DNA of 64,000 bases from Streptomyces rhizosphaerihabitans (GCF_025399795.1 NZ_JAODTZ010000046.1:1-64000), one strand, 5' to 3'. Counted from the stretch's first letter, positions 19,238-28,740 are shown. The notes: generated by a model not told the origin, from the letters alone. Translations and numbers: made by a program.

Positions 19238-19972
19238 CTAGAGCCGTGGTGGCGCCATGGTGAAGCGGGCGTTGATCTGGGCGTGGACGTGTTGGCGCTG
19301 GGGTTCGAGGTCGAGGGGGGCGGGTTCTTCCTCGAAGGGTCCTGCTCCGGGGGCGGCTGCGCGCAGGGAGCGGGTGGCTTGGGCGGTGTAGGTGTTGCGG
19401 TGGGTGTCTTCGGCGCCGATGTCGGCGAGTTCGACGAGGGCGGTGAGGGTGGTGTCGAGGGCTTCGGCGTATTCGCGGGCGCGTTGGACGGCTTCGCGGA
19501 CGGCTTGTTGGCGTGCTGTGCGGTGGGCGGGTGAGGTGGGGCGCAGGGTCCACCAGGGGCCGTCGACGCGGGTGAGGTCGAGGTCGGCGAGGGCGGTGGT
19601 GAGTTCGCCGAGTGCGGTGAAGTCGTTGAGTTCGGCGGTGATGTGGACGTGGCCGTGGTGGGTGCGGATGCGTTCTCCGCGGCCGTGCCGGCCGAGTTCG
19701 GGGCTGATGGTGAAGGCGCCGGTTTCGAGGTGTTCGACGGCGTCGCCGTAGGTTTTGACGAGGTCGAGGGCGAGGGTGTTGCGGCGGGTGAGGTCGGCGA
19801 GGGCTTCGCGGCGGTCTTTGCCGCGGGCGGTGACGGAGATGCCGATGCGGGCGATCTCCGGGTCGACTTCGAGGTGGGCTTCGCCTCGGACGGCGATGCG
19901 GGGTGCGTCGGGGGTGCCGTAGGGGACGGAGGGTGGGTTCTGCTGGGTGGTGGGGGCGGCGTTGGGGGTCAT
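19238..19972 (-). CDS. SIMPL-domain (DUF541) protein
   Basis: The 244-residue product has the SIMPL/DUF541 fold pattern: RIAVRGEAHLEVDPEIARIGISVTARG at the N-terminus, a helical middle and a C-terminal strand region VHAQINARFTM. Unlike many periplasmic SIMPL proteins it has no signal peptide, so it is probably cytoplasmic. Biochemical function of the family is not settled; interleukin-receptor-associated kinase signalling gave it its name. The ATG at 19972 was preferred to a GTG at 19981, because the latter lacks a ribosome-binding site. The spacer 18997-19237 toward pyk shows no gene. Confidence 0.82.
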   Translation of the reverse strand: MTPNAAPTTQQNPPSVPYGTPDAPRIAVRGEAHLEVDPEIARIGISVTARGKDRREALADLTRRNTLALDLVKTYGDAVEHLETGAFTISPELGRHGRGERIRTHHGHVHITAELNDFTALGELTTALADLDLTRVDGPWWTLRPTSPAHRTARQQAVREAVQRAREYAEALDTTLTALVELADIGAEDTHRNTYTAQATRSLRAAAPGAGPFEEEPAPLDLEPQRQHVHAQINARFTMAPPRL

Positions 19973-20110
19973 ACGTCCCACTCTGTCACTGGGTGCGGGG
20001 TGTGTGGTGCCGTCGGGTCATCAGATGGCAACCTCCAGGGCCTTTTGCGGAGGCGGGTGTTGGGTCAGAATCTACGCGCGTCGTTGACCTTTTCCCGAGG
20101 AGTTCGAGAC

Positions 20111-21916
20111 ATGTCGTTGAACCGCCGGAAGTTCCTGAAGAAGTCCGCCGTGACGGGTGCGGGGGTGGCGCTCGCGGGTGCGGGCGCGGCTCCGGTGGCG
20201 CAGGCGGCAGAGGTGAAGGGGGGTTCCAGGCCGGTGAAGCGGTATGCGCTGACGGTGATGGGGACGACGGATCTGCACGGTCACGTGTTCAACTGGGACT
20301 ACTTCAAGGACGCGGAGTACTCGGACAAGGCGGGTAACGCGCAGGGTCTGGCGCGGATCTCGACGCTGGTGAACAACATCCGTGCGGAGAGGGGCCGTTG
20401 CAACACGCTGCTCATCGACGCGGGTGACACCATCCAGGGCACTCCGCTGACGTACTACTACGCGAAGGTGGATCCGATCACCGCCAAGGGTGGTCCGGTG
20501 CATCCGATGGCGCAGGCGATGAACGCGATCGGCTATGACGCGGTGGCGCTGGGGAACCACGAGTTCAACTACGGGATCGAGACGCTGCGGAAGTTCGAGT
20601 CGCAGTGTCGTTTCCCGTTGCTGGGGGCGAACGCGCTGGACGCGAAGACGCTGAAGCCGGCGTTCCCTCCGTATTTCATGAAGGAGTTCCGTGTTCATGG
20701 CGCTCCGCCGGTGAAGGTGGCGGTGCTGGGTCTGACGAACCCGGGTATCGCGATCTGGGACAAGGCTTACGTCCAGGGGAAGTTGACGTTCCCGGGTCTT
20801 GAGGAGCAGGCGGCGAAGTGGGTGCCGAAGCTGCGGTCGATGGGTGCGGACGTGGTGGTCGTGTCGGCGCACTCGGGTGCTTCGGGGACGTCTTCGTACG
20901 GTGACCAGGTGCCGTATGTGGAGAATTCGGCGGCGTTGGTGGCGCAGCAGGTGCCGGGGATCGACGCGATCCTGGTGGGTCACGCGCATCTGGAGATCCC
21001 GGAGTTGAAGGTCACGAACACGGCGTCGGGGAAGACGGTCGTGCTGTCGGAGCCGCTGGCGTACGCGGAGCGGATGTCGGTGTTCGACTTCGGGCTGGTC
21101 TTCGAGAAGGGCCGGTGGCGGGTCGAGTCGGTGGCGGCTTCGGTGCGCAACACGAACTCGGTGGCGGACGACCCGAGGATCACGCGGCTGCTGAAGGACG
21201 AGCACGACGTGGTGGTGGCGTACGTCAACCAGGTGGTCGGCACGGCGACGGAGACGCTGACGACGGTGGAGGCGCGGTACAAGGACGCGCCGATCATCGA
21301 TCTGATCACCAGGGTTCAGGAGGACGTGGTCCGAGCGGCGCTGGTGGGGACGCAGTACGCGTCGCTGCCGGTGATCGCGCAGGCGTCGCCGTTCTCTCGG
21401 ACGTCGGAGATTCCGGCGGGTGATGTGACGATCCGGGATCTGTCGAGTCTGTATGTGTACGACAACACGCTGGTGGCGAAGCTGCTGTCGGGTGCGCAGG
21501 TGCGGGCGTACCTGGAGTATTCGGCGAACTATTTCGTGCAGACGGCCGCGGGTGCGGTGGTCGACACGGAGAAGCTGACGAACGCGAACAACCGTCCGGA
21601 CTACAACTACGACTATGTGTCGGGTCTCCGGTACGACATCGACATCGCGCAGGCGGAGGGTTCGCGGATCAAGAACCTGACGTACAACGGTGCGGCGCTG
21701 GATGATGCGCAGCAGTTCGTGTTCGCGGTGAACAACTACCGTGCGAATGGCGGCGGTGCGTTTCCGCATGTCGCTTCGGCGACCGAGGTGTGGTCGGAGT
21801 CGACGGAGATCCGGACGCGGATCGCGGAGTGGGTGACGGCGAAGGGCTCGCTGGACCCGAAGGAGTTCGCTTCGGTGGACTGGAAGTTGACGCGGGACGG
21901 TTCGCCTGTGTTCTAG
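20111..21916 (+). CDS. Tat-exported 5'-nucleotidase / metallophosphatase
   Basis: The 601-residue precursor starts MSLNRRKFLKKSAV, a twin-arginine signal ending near AQAAEV. The N-terminal calcineurin-like domain carries TTDLHGH, LIDAGDTIQG, ALGNHEFNYG and VGHAHLE, which ligate two metals. The C-terminal 5'-nucleotidase domain (about 340-580) binds the nucleoside (NNYRANGGGAF). Such UshA-like enzymes dephosphorylate external nucleotides or 2',3'-cyclic nucleotides, supplying nucleoside and phosphate. The ATG at 20111 follows a GAGGAG site. No Pho box was recognised upstream. The convergent spacer 21917-22112 holds a short CCGGCCT/AGGCCGG inverted repeat. Confidence 0.93.
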   Translation: MSLNRRKFLKKSAVTGAGVALAGAGAAPVAQAAEVKGGSRPVKRYALTVMGTTDLHGHVFNWDYFKDAEYSDKAGNAQGLARISTLVNNIRAERGRCNTLLIDAGDTIQGTPLTYYYAKVDPITAKGGPVHPMAQAMNAIGYDAVALGNHEFNYGIETLRKFESQCRFPLLGANALDAKTLKPAFPPYFMKEFRVHGAPPVKVAVLGLTNPGIAIWDKAYVQGKLTFPGLEEQAAKWVPKLRSMGADVVVVSAHSGASGTSSYGDQVPYVENSAALVAQQVPGIDAILVGHAHLEIPELKVTNTASGKTVVLSEPLAYAERMSVFDFGLVFEKGRWRVESVAASVRNTNSVADDPRITRLLKDEHDVVVAYVNQVVGTATETLTTVEARYKDAPIIDLITRVQEDVVRAALVGTQYASLPVIAQASPFSRTSEIPAGDVTIRDLSSLYVYDNTLVAKLLSGAQVRAYLEYSANYFVQTAAGAVVDTEKLTNANNRPDYNYDYVSGLRYDIDIAQAEGSRIKNLTYNGAALDDAQQFVFAVNNYRANGGGAFPHVASATEVWSESTEIRTRIAEWVTAKGSLDPKEFASVDWKLTRDGSPVF

Positions 21917-22112
21917 GGCGGGGCGAGTTGGGGGTCACGGCGTCGGCGCGGTTTCTCGCGTCGGCGCCGTTGCCGTTCGGGCCGGTGCGTTCGGCGTTAC
22001 GGGCGCTCAGCCTTACCGGCCGTTCACGCTGGTCTGCGGGCCCCGGCCTTGCGGGTGTTCAGGCCGGCGTCTGCGCCGTCTCCCGCCCTCTCCGCCCTCT
22101 CCCGCTGGTTCT

Positions 22113-23552
22113 TCATCTCCCCTCGACCAGGGGGATCAGGGGAACGAGGGGGGTGAGGGTCCGGGTTTCCTGGCGGGCGGCCGGGACGCGGGGGGTCTGT
22201 TCCAGGCCGAAGGTGGTGAAGGCGGTTCTGCCGGGGAGGGGGTAGGGGTCTTTGCCGGTGAGGGAGTTGAGGATGGTGGCGCTGCGCCAGGCGGCGAGGC
22301 CCAGGTCGGGGGCGCCGACGCCGTGGGTGTGGAGTTCGGCGTTCTGGACGTAGACGCGGCCGGTGACGGCGGGGTCGAGGATCAGGCGGAACTGGTTGTC
22401 GATGTCGGGGCGTTCGGCGTTGTCGCGGCGCAGGTAGGGGTCGAGTCCGGCGAGGAGCGGGGCGATGGGTCGCTCGCGGTAGCCGGTGGCGAGGACGACG
22501 GCGTTGGTGGTGAGGCGGGAGCGGGTGCCCTGCTGGCCGTGTTCGAGATGGAGTTCGATCTTGGTGGTGGCGATGCGTCCGGCGGTGCGGACGGTGACGG
22601 CGGGGGTGAGGACGGCGTCGGGCCAGCCGCCGTGCAGGGTGCGGCGGTAGAGCTCGTCGTGGATGGCGGCGATGGTGTCGGCGTCGATGCCTTTGTGGAG
22701 TTGCCATTGGGCGGCGACGAGCCGGTCGCGGACGGGTTCGGTGAGGGCGTGGAAGTAGCGGGTGTAGTCGGGGGTGAAGTGTTCGAGGCCGAGTTTGGAG
22801 TACTCCATGGGTGCGAACGCTTCGGTGCGGGCGAGCCAGTGGATCTTTTCTTTTCCGGTGGGGCGGTTGCGCAGGAGGTCGAGGAAGACTTCGGCGCCGG
22901 ACTGGCCCGCGCCGATGACGGTGATGTGTTCGGCGGTGAGGAACTGGTCGCGGTGTTTGAGGTAGTCGGCGGCGTGGATGACGGGCACGCCGGGGGCTTC
23001 CACGAGTGGTTTGAGCGGTTCGGGGATGTGGGGGGCGGTGCCGACGCCGAGGACGATGTTGCGGGTGTAGGAGCGGCCGGGGGCTTGGGCTTCGCCGTTG
23101 GTGTCGAGCCGGCTGTAGTCGACTTCGAAGAGGTCGTGTTCGGGGCTCCAGCGGACGGCGTCGACCTGGTGGGCGAAGCGGAGTCCGGGGAGGTTGTCGG
23201 CGACCCAGCGGCAGTAGGCGTCGTATTCGGCGCGCTGGATGTGGAACCGCTCGGCGAAGTAGAAGGGGAAGAGGCGGTCGCGGTCCTTGAGGTAGTTGAG
23301 GAAGGACCAGGGGCTTGTGGGGTCGGCGAGGGTCACCAGGTCGGCGAGGAAGGGGACTTGGAGGGTGGCGCCGTCGATGAGCAGGCCGGGGTGCCAGTCG
23401 AAGCCGGAGCGCTGTTCGTAGAAGACGGTGTCGAGTTCGGTGAGGGGGTGGGTGAGGGCGGCGAGGGAGAGGTTGAAGGGGCCGATGCCGATGCCGACCA
23501 GGTCGCGGGGTGTTTCGGCGGCGGGGCGCTGGGGGTGGGGTGTCGGTCTCAT
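22113..23552 (-). CDS. Lysine/ornithine (or diamine) N-monooxygenase, siderophore type
   Basis: The 479-residue flavoprotein belongs to the IucD/PvdA/SidA family. FAD-binding GIGIGPFNLS lies near residue 22, a DWHPGLLIDGATLQVPFLADL block follows, then NADPH-binding VIGAGQSGAEVFLDLL and the C-terminal ATGYRERP. It hydroxylates a side-chain or diamine amino group, the first step toward hydroxamate siderophores. Its ATG overlaps the stop of the upstream decarboxylase by 4 bases, so the pair is coupled, as with desA-desB of desferrioxamine clusters. No acyltransferase or siderophore synthetase (desC/desD type) lies nearby. Substrate could be cadaverine, putrescine, lysine or ornithine. Confidence 0.9.
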   Translation of the reverse strand: MRPTPHPQRPAAETPRDLVGIGIGPFNLSLAALTHPLTELDTVFYEQRSGFDWHPGLLIDGATLQVPFLADLVTLADPTSPWSFLNYLKDRDRLFPFYFAERFHIQRAEYDAYCRWVADNLPGLRFAHQVDAVRWSPEHDLFEVDYSRLDTNGEAQAPGRSYTRNIVLGVGTAPHIPEPLKPLVEAPGVPVIHAADYLKHRDQFLTAEHITVIGAGQSGAEVFLDLLRNRPTGKEKIHWLARTEAFAPMEYSKLGLEHFTPDYTRYFHALTEPVRDRLVAAQWQLHKGIDADTIAAIHDELYRRTLHGGWPDAVLTPAVTVRTAGRIATTKIELHLEHGQQGTRSRLTTNAVVLATGYRERPIAPLLAGLDPYLRRDNAERPDIDNQFRLILDPAVTGRVYVQNAELHTHGVGAPDLGLAAWRSATILNSLTGKDPYPLPGRTAFTTFGLEQTPRVPAARQETRTLTPLVPLIPLVEGR

Positions 23553-24910
23553 CGGGGGGTGTGTCCTTCCACCAGTTTCAGGAGCGTGGCCAGGTCGCCC
23601 GGCCGGGTGTGGGGGTTGAGGAGGGTGGCTTTGAGCCAGCGGCGGCCGTCGAGGGTGGCGCGGCCGAGGACGGCGCGTCCTTCGTTCAGGAGGGTGCGGC
23701 GTACGGCGGCGACGGTGTCGTCGGTGGCGCCGGTGGGCCGGAACAGGACGGTGCTGATGGCCGGGCGGTCGTAGAGCTCGAAGCCGGGGTGGGCGGCGAT
23801 GAGGTCGGCGAGTTCGTGGGCGTGGGCGCAGACCTGGTCGACGAGTGCGCCGATGCCGTGCCGTCCGAGGGTTTTGAGGGTGACGGCGATCTTGAGGATG
23901 TCGGGGCGGCGGGTGGTGCGCAGGGAGCGGCCGAGCAGGTCGGGGAGGCCTGCTTCGGTGTCGTCGTCGGCGTTGAGGTATTCGGCGCGGTGTCCGAGTG
24001 GGGTGAGGTCGGCGGGTTCGCGTACGGCGAGTACTCCGGCGGCGACGGGCTGCCAGCCGAGTTTGTGCAGGTCGAGGGTGACGGTGTCGGCGCGGGCGAG
24101 TCCGTCGAGTTCGGTGCGGTGCCGGTCGCTGAAGAGGAGACCTCCGCCGTAGGCGGCGTCGATGTGGAGGCGGGCGCCGTGGGTGGCGCAGAGGTCGGCG
24201 ATGTCGGGCAGTGGGTCGATGAGTCCGGCGTCGGTGGTGCCGGCGGTGGCGGCGACGAGGAGGGGGCCGCGCAGGTCGGTGAGGGCGCTGTCGAGGGCGG
24301 CGGGGTCGAGGGTGCCGGCGGGTGCGGGGACGACGACGGGTTCGGGGAGGCCGAGGAGCCAGGTGGCGCGGTGGAGGGAGTGGTGGGCGCCTGCTCCGCA
24401 GACGAGTTGGACGCCGCTGTGGGTCTCGCGGGCGAGGAGGAGGGCGAGTTGGTTGGACTCGGTGCCGCCGGTGGTGATGAGGGCGTCGCCTCGGGCGCCG
24501 TAGACCTCGTGGGCGAGGGCCTGGGTGACGAGTGTTTCGAGTTCTGAGGCGGCGGGGGCCTGGTCCCAGGAGTCGAGGGAGGGGTTGAGGGCGGAGGCGG
24601 CGAGGTCTGCGGCGGTGGCGACGGCGAGGGGTGGGCAGTGCAGGTGGGCGGCGCACAGGGGGTCGGCGGGGTCGGCGGCGCCTTCGGCGAGGGCGCGTAC
24701 GAGGGTGTGCAGGGCGTCGGCGCTGCCGTGCTGGGGCAGGGGGTCGCCGAGGGCGGCGCGCAGGCGGCTGGCGACGTGTTCGGGTCCTCCGGCGGGGAGG
24801 GGTCCTCCGCGTGCGGCGGTGCCTTCGGCGAGTGCGTGCAGGACGGTGTCGAGCAATGGCCGCAGCGCGTCGGGGCCTTCGGGACCTGAGGCGAGGGGCG
24901 GCGTGCTCAT
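23549..24910 (-). CDS. Group II PLP-dependent amino-acid decarboxylase
   Basis: The 453-residue protein is a group II decarboxylase (DOPA/diaminobutyrate/lysine type). It shows TTGGTESNQLALL in the cofactor-binding region, HIDAAYGGG with the Asp that contacts the pyridine nitrogen, and TLDLHKLGW with the PLP-binding Lys. It probably makes the diamine that the following N-monooxygenase hydroxylates. The ATG at 24910 has a clear GGAGGAC site; the open frame extends further upstream but without conserved sequence. It is the first gene of a two-gene operon. I saw no 19-bp iron box in the 285-bp spacer upstream. The exact substrate is undetermined. Confidence 0.88.
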   Translation of the reverse strand: MSTPPLASGPEGPDALRPLLDTVLHALAEGTAARGGPLPAGGPEHVASRLRAALGDPLPQHGSADALHTLVRALAEGAADPADPLCAAHLHCPPLAVATAADLAASALNPSLDSWDQAPAASELETLVTQALAHEVYGARGDALITTGGTESNQLALLLARETHSGVQLVCGAGAHHSLHRATWLLGLPEPVVVPAPAGTLDPAALDSALTDLRGPLLVAATAGTTDAGLIDPLPDIADLCATHGARLHIDAAYGGGLLFSDRHRTELDGLARADTVTLDLHKLGWQPVAAGVLAVREPADLTPLGHRAEYLNADDDTEAGLPDLLGRSLRTTRRPDILKIAVTLKTLGRHGIGALVDQVCAHAHELADLIAAHPGFELYDRPAISTVLFRPTGATDDTVAAVRRTLLNEGRAVLGRATLDGRRWLKATLLNPHTRPGDLATLLKLVEGHTPR

Positions 24911-25102
24911 GGGTGTCCTCCGGTGGACGCGCGGCGGGGTCGTTCCCGGCGTGTACGCGTTTTGGGCAGGTGCGCCCGCCAAGGACAACGATTCGGCCCC
25001 GGCGGGGGTACTGCCGTACGGAGGAAATGTGTGGGGGGGGCGGTCACCGGTACCCCGTCGCACGGTCGTTCGGGGCGGTTGGGCCTGAACGGCCGTGTAC
25101 GC

Positions 25103-25140
25103 GAACGCCGGTGAGCTGAGGATCGGTCTCACCGGCGTTC
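25103..25140. terminator. Hairpin terminator downstream of pepN
   Basis: A 13-bp perfect inverted repeat (arms 25103-25115 and 25128-25140, GAACGCCGGTGAG and its complement) with a 12-base loop lies about 55 bp past the pepN stop. No T-run is present. Confidence 0.75.
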
Positions 25141-25195
25141 ACGGATCGCGGTCCGGAGCGGGGCTCCGGGGACGGCAGGGGGCGGAGCCCTGTGT

Positions 25196-27688
25196 TTAGG
25201 CCTGCCTCACCCGCAACGCCCGTGCGAGGTCGTCGAGTTGGTCGGCGAGTTTGCGGCGCAGCGCCGGGATGGGGTCGGCGTCGCGGAGGCAGGTCTCGCC
25301 GAGGGCGAGGGTGTCGGGGGCGACGGCGCAGGCGGGGAAGGCCCAGCGGCCGGCGGCTTCGGCGATGGCGGGGCCGCGCCGCTCGGCGACGGCCACGGCG
25401 TCGGGCCAGTAGCGCTCGACGTACTCGCGGACGAGGTCGGTCTGTTCGGGCTGCCAGAAGCCCTGGGCGGTGGCGGTGAACAGGTAGTTGGAGAGTTCGT
25501 CGGTGGCGAACATCGCTTCCCAGGCGGCGCGTTTGGCCTGCGGGTCGGGCAGTGCGGCGCGGCAGCGGGCGGCGCCTTCCTGGCCGGTGGCGCTGGGGTC
25601 CTGGACGAGTTCGGCGTCGATCACGGCGTCGTCGACGGCGCCGAGGACGGAGAGCCGGCCGAGGATGCGCCAGCGCAGTTCGGGGTCGAGTTCGGGGCCG
25701 CCGGGGACGGTGCCCTCGGAGAACCAGGCGCTGATGGTGTCGGGGTGGGCGGCGACGTCGATGAGGTGGCGTACGGCGGTCAGGCGCAGGCCGGGGTGGG
25801 AGCCGTCCTCGGTGCGGCGGATGAGGTCGCGGCACAGGTCGGTGAGGATGGCGAGGGCGGTGGGCCGATGTTCGGGGCGCAGGTACCGGTCGGCGACGTG
25901 GGCGGTCGCGAAGGACAGGATGCCCTGGACGAGGGCGAGGTCGGTCTCGTGCGGCAGGTGGGCGCGGGCGGCCTCGATGTAGGCCATGGCGGGCAGTTCG
26001 CCGTCGCGTACGGCGTCGCGCAGGGCGTTCCAGACGACGGCCCGGGTGAGGGGGTCGGGGAGGCCGGAGAGGGCGGCTCGTACGGTCTGGAAGGACTTGG
26101 GGTCGAAGCGGACCTTGGCGTAGGTGAGGTCGCCGTCGTTGAGGAGGAGCAGGTCGGGGCGGCGGCCCGGGCGGGGCCCGGCGGAGTCGCCCTGGGGAAC
26201 GTCGAGTTCGAAGCGGTCGCGCAGGACCAGCCGGTCGCCCTCGCCCGGGACGGTGTCGTAGGCGCCGACGGCGATGCGGTGGGGGCGGCTGCCCTCGCGG
26301 TCGACGGTGAGGTGCCACTGGCCGGCGGCTTCGGTGATCTCGGGCCTGAGGGTGTCGACGCCGGTGGTGCGCAGCCAGGCGTCGGCCCAGGCGTGCACGT
26401 CGCGTTCGGTGGCGGAGGCGAGGTTGTCGATGAAGTCGGCGAGGGTGGCGTTGGCGAACTTGTGGCGGGCGAAGTGGGTGTTGATGCCGGCGAGGAAGTC
26501 CTTCTCGCCGAGCCAGGCCACGAGTTGGCGCAGTGCGGAGGCACCCTTGGCGTAGGAGATGCCGTCGAAGTTGAGCATGGCGGACGCGGTGTCGGGGACC
26601 GAGTCGGGGTGGGGGGCGACGGGGTGGGTGGAGGGGCGCTGGTCGGCGTCGTAGCCCCAGGACTTGCGGGCGACGCCGAAGTCGACCCAGGTGTCGGTGA
26701 AGCGGGTGGCTTCGGTGAGGGTCTGGTAGCCCATGTACTCGGCGAAGGACTCGTTGAGCCAGATGTCGTCCCACCAGCGCAGGGTGACGAGGTCGCCGAA
26801 CCACATGTGGGCCATTTCGTGGGCGATCACCATGGCGCGGGTCTGCCGCTCGGTGTCGGTGACGGCGGAGCGGTAGATGAACTCGTCGCGGAAGGTGACG
26901 AGGCCGGGGTTCTCCATGGCGCCGGCGTTGAATTCGGGGACGAACGCCTGGTCGTAGGAGTCGAAGGGGTAGGGCTCGTCGAACTTCTCGTGGTAGCGGT
27001 CGAAGCAGGCGCGGGTGACGTCGAGGATCTCCTCGGCGTCGGCGTCCAGGTACGGGGCGAGGGAGCGGCGGCAGTGGAGGCCGAAGGGGAGGCCGCGGTG
27101 CTCGGTGCGTACGGAGTGCCAGGGGCCGGCGGCGACGGCGACGAGGTAGGTGGAGATCAGCGGGGTGGGGGCGGCCTTCCAGTGGCCGTCGCCGAGGTGT
27201 TCGGTGATGCCGTTGGCGAGGACGGTCCAGCCTTCGGGGGCGGTGACGGAGAGCTCGAAGACGGACTTGAGGTCGGGCTGGTCGAAGGCGGCGAAGACGC
27301 GCTGGACGTCTTCCATGAACAGCTGGGTGTAGAGGTAGGTCTCGCCGTCGGTGGGGTCGGTGAAGCGGTGCATGCCCTCCCCGGTGCGGGAGTAGCGCAT
27401 GGCGGCGTCGACGCGCAGTTCGTGCTCGCCGGCGGTGAGGCCCTTGAGGGGCAGCCGGTTCTCGTCGAGGGTCTCGGGGTCGAGGGGCCGGCCGTCGAGG
27501 GTGACGGAGCGCAGTTCGGCGGGCTTCAGCTCGACGAAGGTGTCCGCGTCGGCACGGGTGGTGAACCGGATGACGGTCAGGGAGTCGAAGGTCTCGTCCC
27601 CTCCGGTCAGGTCGAGTTCGATCCCGTAGTGGTGGACGTCGAGGAGCCTGGCACGGGTCTGCGCTTCGTCGCGCGTCAGTACGGACAT
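25196..27688 (-). CDS. pepN: Aminopeptidase N (M1 zinc metallopeptidase)
   Basis: The 830-residue enzyme removes N-terminal residues from peptides in the cytoplasm. The exopeptidase motif GAMEN is at residues 256-260. Zinc is bound by H290-E-x-x-H294 and, 18 residues later, E313 in the NESFAEY block. The C-terminal ERAP1-like domain covers roughly residues 500-820. Length fits actinobacterial PepN. The ATG at 27688 (MSVLTRDEAQTRARLL) matches the family N-terminus, although the preceding ribosome-binding site is weak; an open frame continues upstream without homology-like sequence. It appears monocistronic. Confidence 0.95.
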   Translation of the reverse strand: MSVLTRDEAQTRARLLDVHHYGIELDLTGGDETFDSLTVIRFTTRADADTFVELKPAELRSVTLDGRPLDPETLDENRLPLKGLTAGEHELRVDAAMRYSRTGEGMHRFTDPTDGETYLYTQLFMEDVQRVFAAFDQPDLKSVFELSVTAPEGWTVLANGITEHLGDGHWKAAPTPLISTYLVAVAAGPWHSVRTEHRGLPFGLHCRRSLAPYLDADAEEILDVTRACFDRYHEKFDEPYPFDSYDQAFVPEFNAGAMENPGLVTFRDEFIYRSAVTDTERQTRAMVIAHEMAHMWFGDLVTLRWWDDIWLNESFAEYMGYQTLTEATRFTDTWVDFGVARKSWGYDADQRPSTHPVAPHPDSVPDTASAMLNFDGISYAKGASALRQLVAWLGEKDFLAGINTHFARHKFANATLADFIDNLASATERDVHAWADAWLRTTGVDTLRPEITEAAGQWHLTVDREGSRPHRIAVGAYDTVPGEGDRLVLRDRFELDVPQGDSAGPRPGRRPDLLLLNDGDLTYAKVRFDPKSFQTVRAALSGLPDPLTRAVVWNALRDAVRDGELPAMAYIEAARAHLPHETDLALVQGILSFATAHVADRYLRPEHRPTALAILTDLCRDLIRRTEDGSHPGLRLTAVRHLIDVAAHPDTISAWFSEGTVPGGPELDPELRWRILGRLSVLGAVDDAVIDAELVQDPSATGQEGAARCRAALPDPQAKRAAWEAMFATDELSNYLFTATAQGFWQPEQTDLVREYVERYWPDAVAVAERRGPAIAEAAGRWAFPACAVAPDTLALGETCLRDADPIPALRRKLADQLDDLARALRVRQA

Positions 27689-27867
27689 GGGAACATGCTG
27701 CCCGATGCCGCAGGCAGGACACAGGCGTGGTCCGGTATATGCGCATTGTCGCCACCCGGTCACGGGCCGCTGTTACGGCGTGCGGCCCTGTTCCAGTCGG
27801 CCGCTGCCCCGCGAGGCGTGCCGGTCGTCGGTCGTCGGACGACGGGTGCCGGTTCTCGCGGTTCCCA

Positions 27868-27980
27868 CGGGGCTCGTGGGGTTCATGGTTCCCGCTGACC
27901 TCGTGGGGCTCGTGGTTTCCGCTGGGCTCATGGGGCCCGCTGGGCTCGTGGGGGTCCGCTGGGCTCGTGGGGCCCGCGCG
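27868..27980. repeat. ~18-19 bp degenerate tandem repeat across a gene 3' end
   Basis: Units of CCGCTGGGCTCGTGGGG recur at 27919, 27937 and 27956, with weaker copies back to about 27868. The array runs through the stop codon of the receiver-domain gene (27928), so part of it encodes that protein's Pro/Gly/Arg-rich C-terminus and part is downstream spacer. Confidence 0.65.
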
Positions 27981-28548
27981 GGTCCTCCACGGACTCCTGC
28001 AGGTCCTCTCCCGGCCCGTGCGGTTCCTCCCGCGGCGGGCGTGGGTCCTGCCCGGGGCGGCGTCGGCCGGGGATGCGTCCGTCGGGGTGCGCGAGGGCGG
28101 GGGCGGGGGTGTGTTCCTTGACGAGTGCGCGCAGTTCGCGCAGCTCGGCTTCGAGGGCCTGGTGGCGGCGCTGGGCCTCGTACAGGTAGCGGACCTTGGT
28201 GCGCAGGGCCCAGGGGTCGACCGGTTTCATGAGGAGGTCGGCGACGCCGAGGCCGAAGGCGGTGGCGGTGAGTCCGGCGTCCGGGCCGAAGCCGGTGAGC
28301 AGGATAACGGGGATGTGCTGGGTCTGCTCCAGGCGCCGCAGGTAGCGGACGACGTCGAGGCCGCTCACGCCGGGCATGCGCACGTCGAGGAGGAGCAGGG
28401 CGACCTGGCCGCGCAGGACTTCCTTGAGCGCCTCGTCGCCGCCGGTGGCCCGCACGACCCGGTAGCCGAGCGGGGCCAGGACGCTCTCGAGCGCGTACAG
28501 GGTGTCTTCGTGGTCGTCGACGATGAGGATCTTGGCATCCGACGGCAT
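27928..28548 (-). CDS. Stand-alone receiver-domain response regulator with Pro-rich tail
   Basis: The 206-residue product has a complete CheY-like receiver: ILIVDDHED (acidic pocket), phospho-acceptor Asp in LLLLDVRMPG, Thr in ILLTGFG and Lys in LLMKPVD. A short coiled segment follows (about 125-148: RRHQALEAELRELRALV), then a ~55-residue Pro/Arg/Gly-rich tail, partly encoded by the tandem repeat. There is no DNA-binding output domain, so it likely works by protein-protein contact or as a phosphate sink. A GAGGGGACG site precedes the ATG. No kinase is adjacent. Confidence 0.85.
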   Translation of the reverse strand: MPSDAKILIVDDHEDTLYALESVLAPLGYRVVRATGGDEALKEVLRGQVALLLLDVRMPGVSGLDVVRYLRRLEQTQHIPVILLTGFGPDAGLTATAFGLGVADLLMKPVDPWALRTKVRYLYEAQRRHQALEAELRELRALVKEHTPAPALAHPDGRIPGRRRPGQDPRPPREEPHGPGEDLQESVEDPRGPHEPSGPPRAQRAP

Positions 28549-28740
28549 GGCCCGACGTCCCCTCGTTTGGGCATACCAGCTTATGCCCGTACGGACGCGC
28601 GACGCGGGCCCGTGGTGGTGGCGGAAGTGTCGCCGTCGAGGACGGGCGTGGCGTTCTCGACGGCGCCCACGGGCGTTGTGTGGCGGGCATGAAGTGTGCG
28701 GGAGTGCACAGCGCAGGATGCCCGCTGCGGGCCCCCGGTG

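Noticed and set aside
22113..24656. Fusion of the decarboxylase and N-monooxygenase into one long protein
   Set aside because: The upstream part of the long frame is Arg/Pro-rich out-of-frame text; the true decarboxylase is in another frame and the two genes meet in an ATGA overlap.
24911..25195. Iron box upstream of the siderophore-type pair
   Set aside because: No sequence resembling TTAGGTTAGGCTAACCTAA was found in this spacer.
25238..27898. An 886-codon open frame opposite pepN
   Set aside because: Composition-driven antisense frame; the other strand encodes a complete aminopeptidase with catalytic residues.
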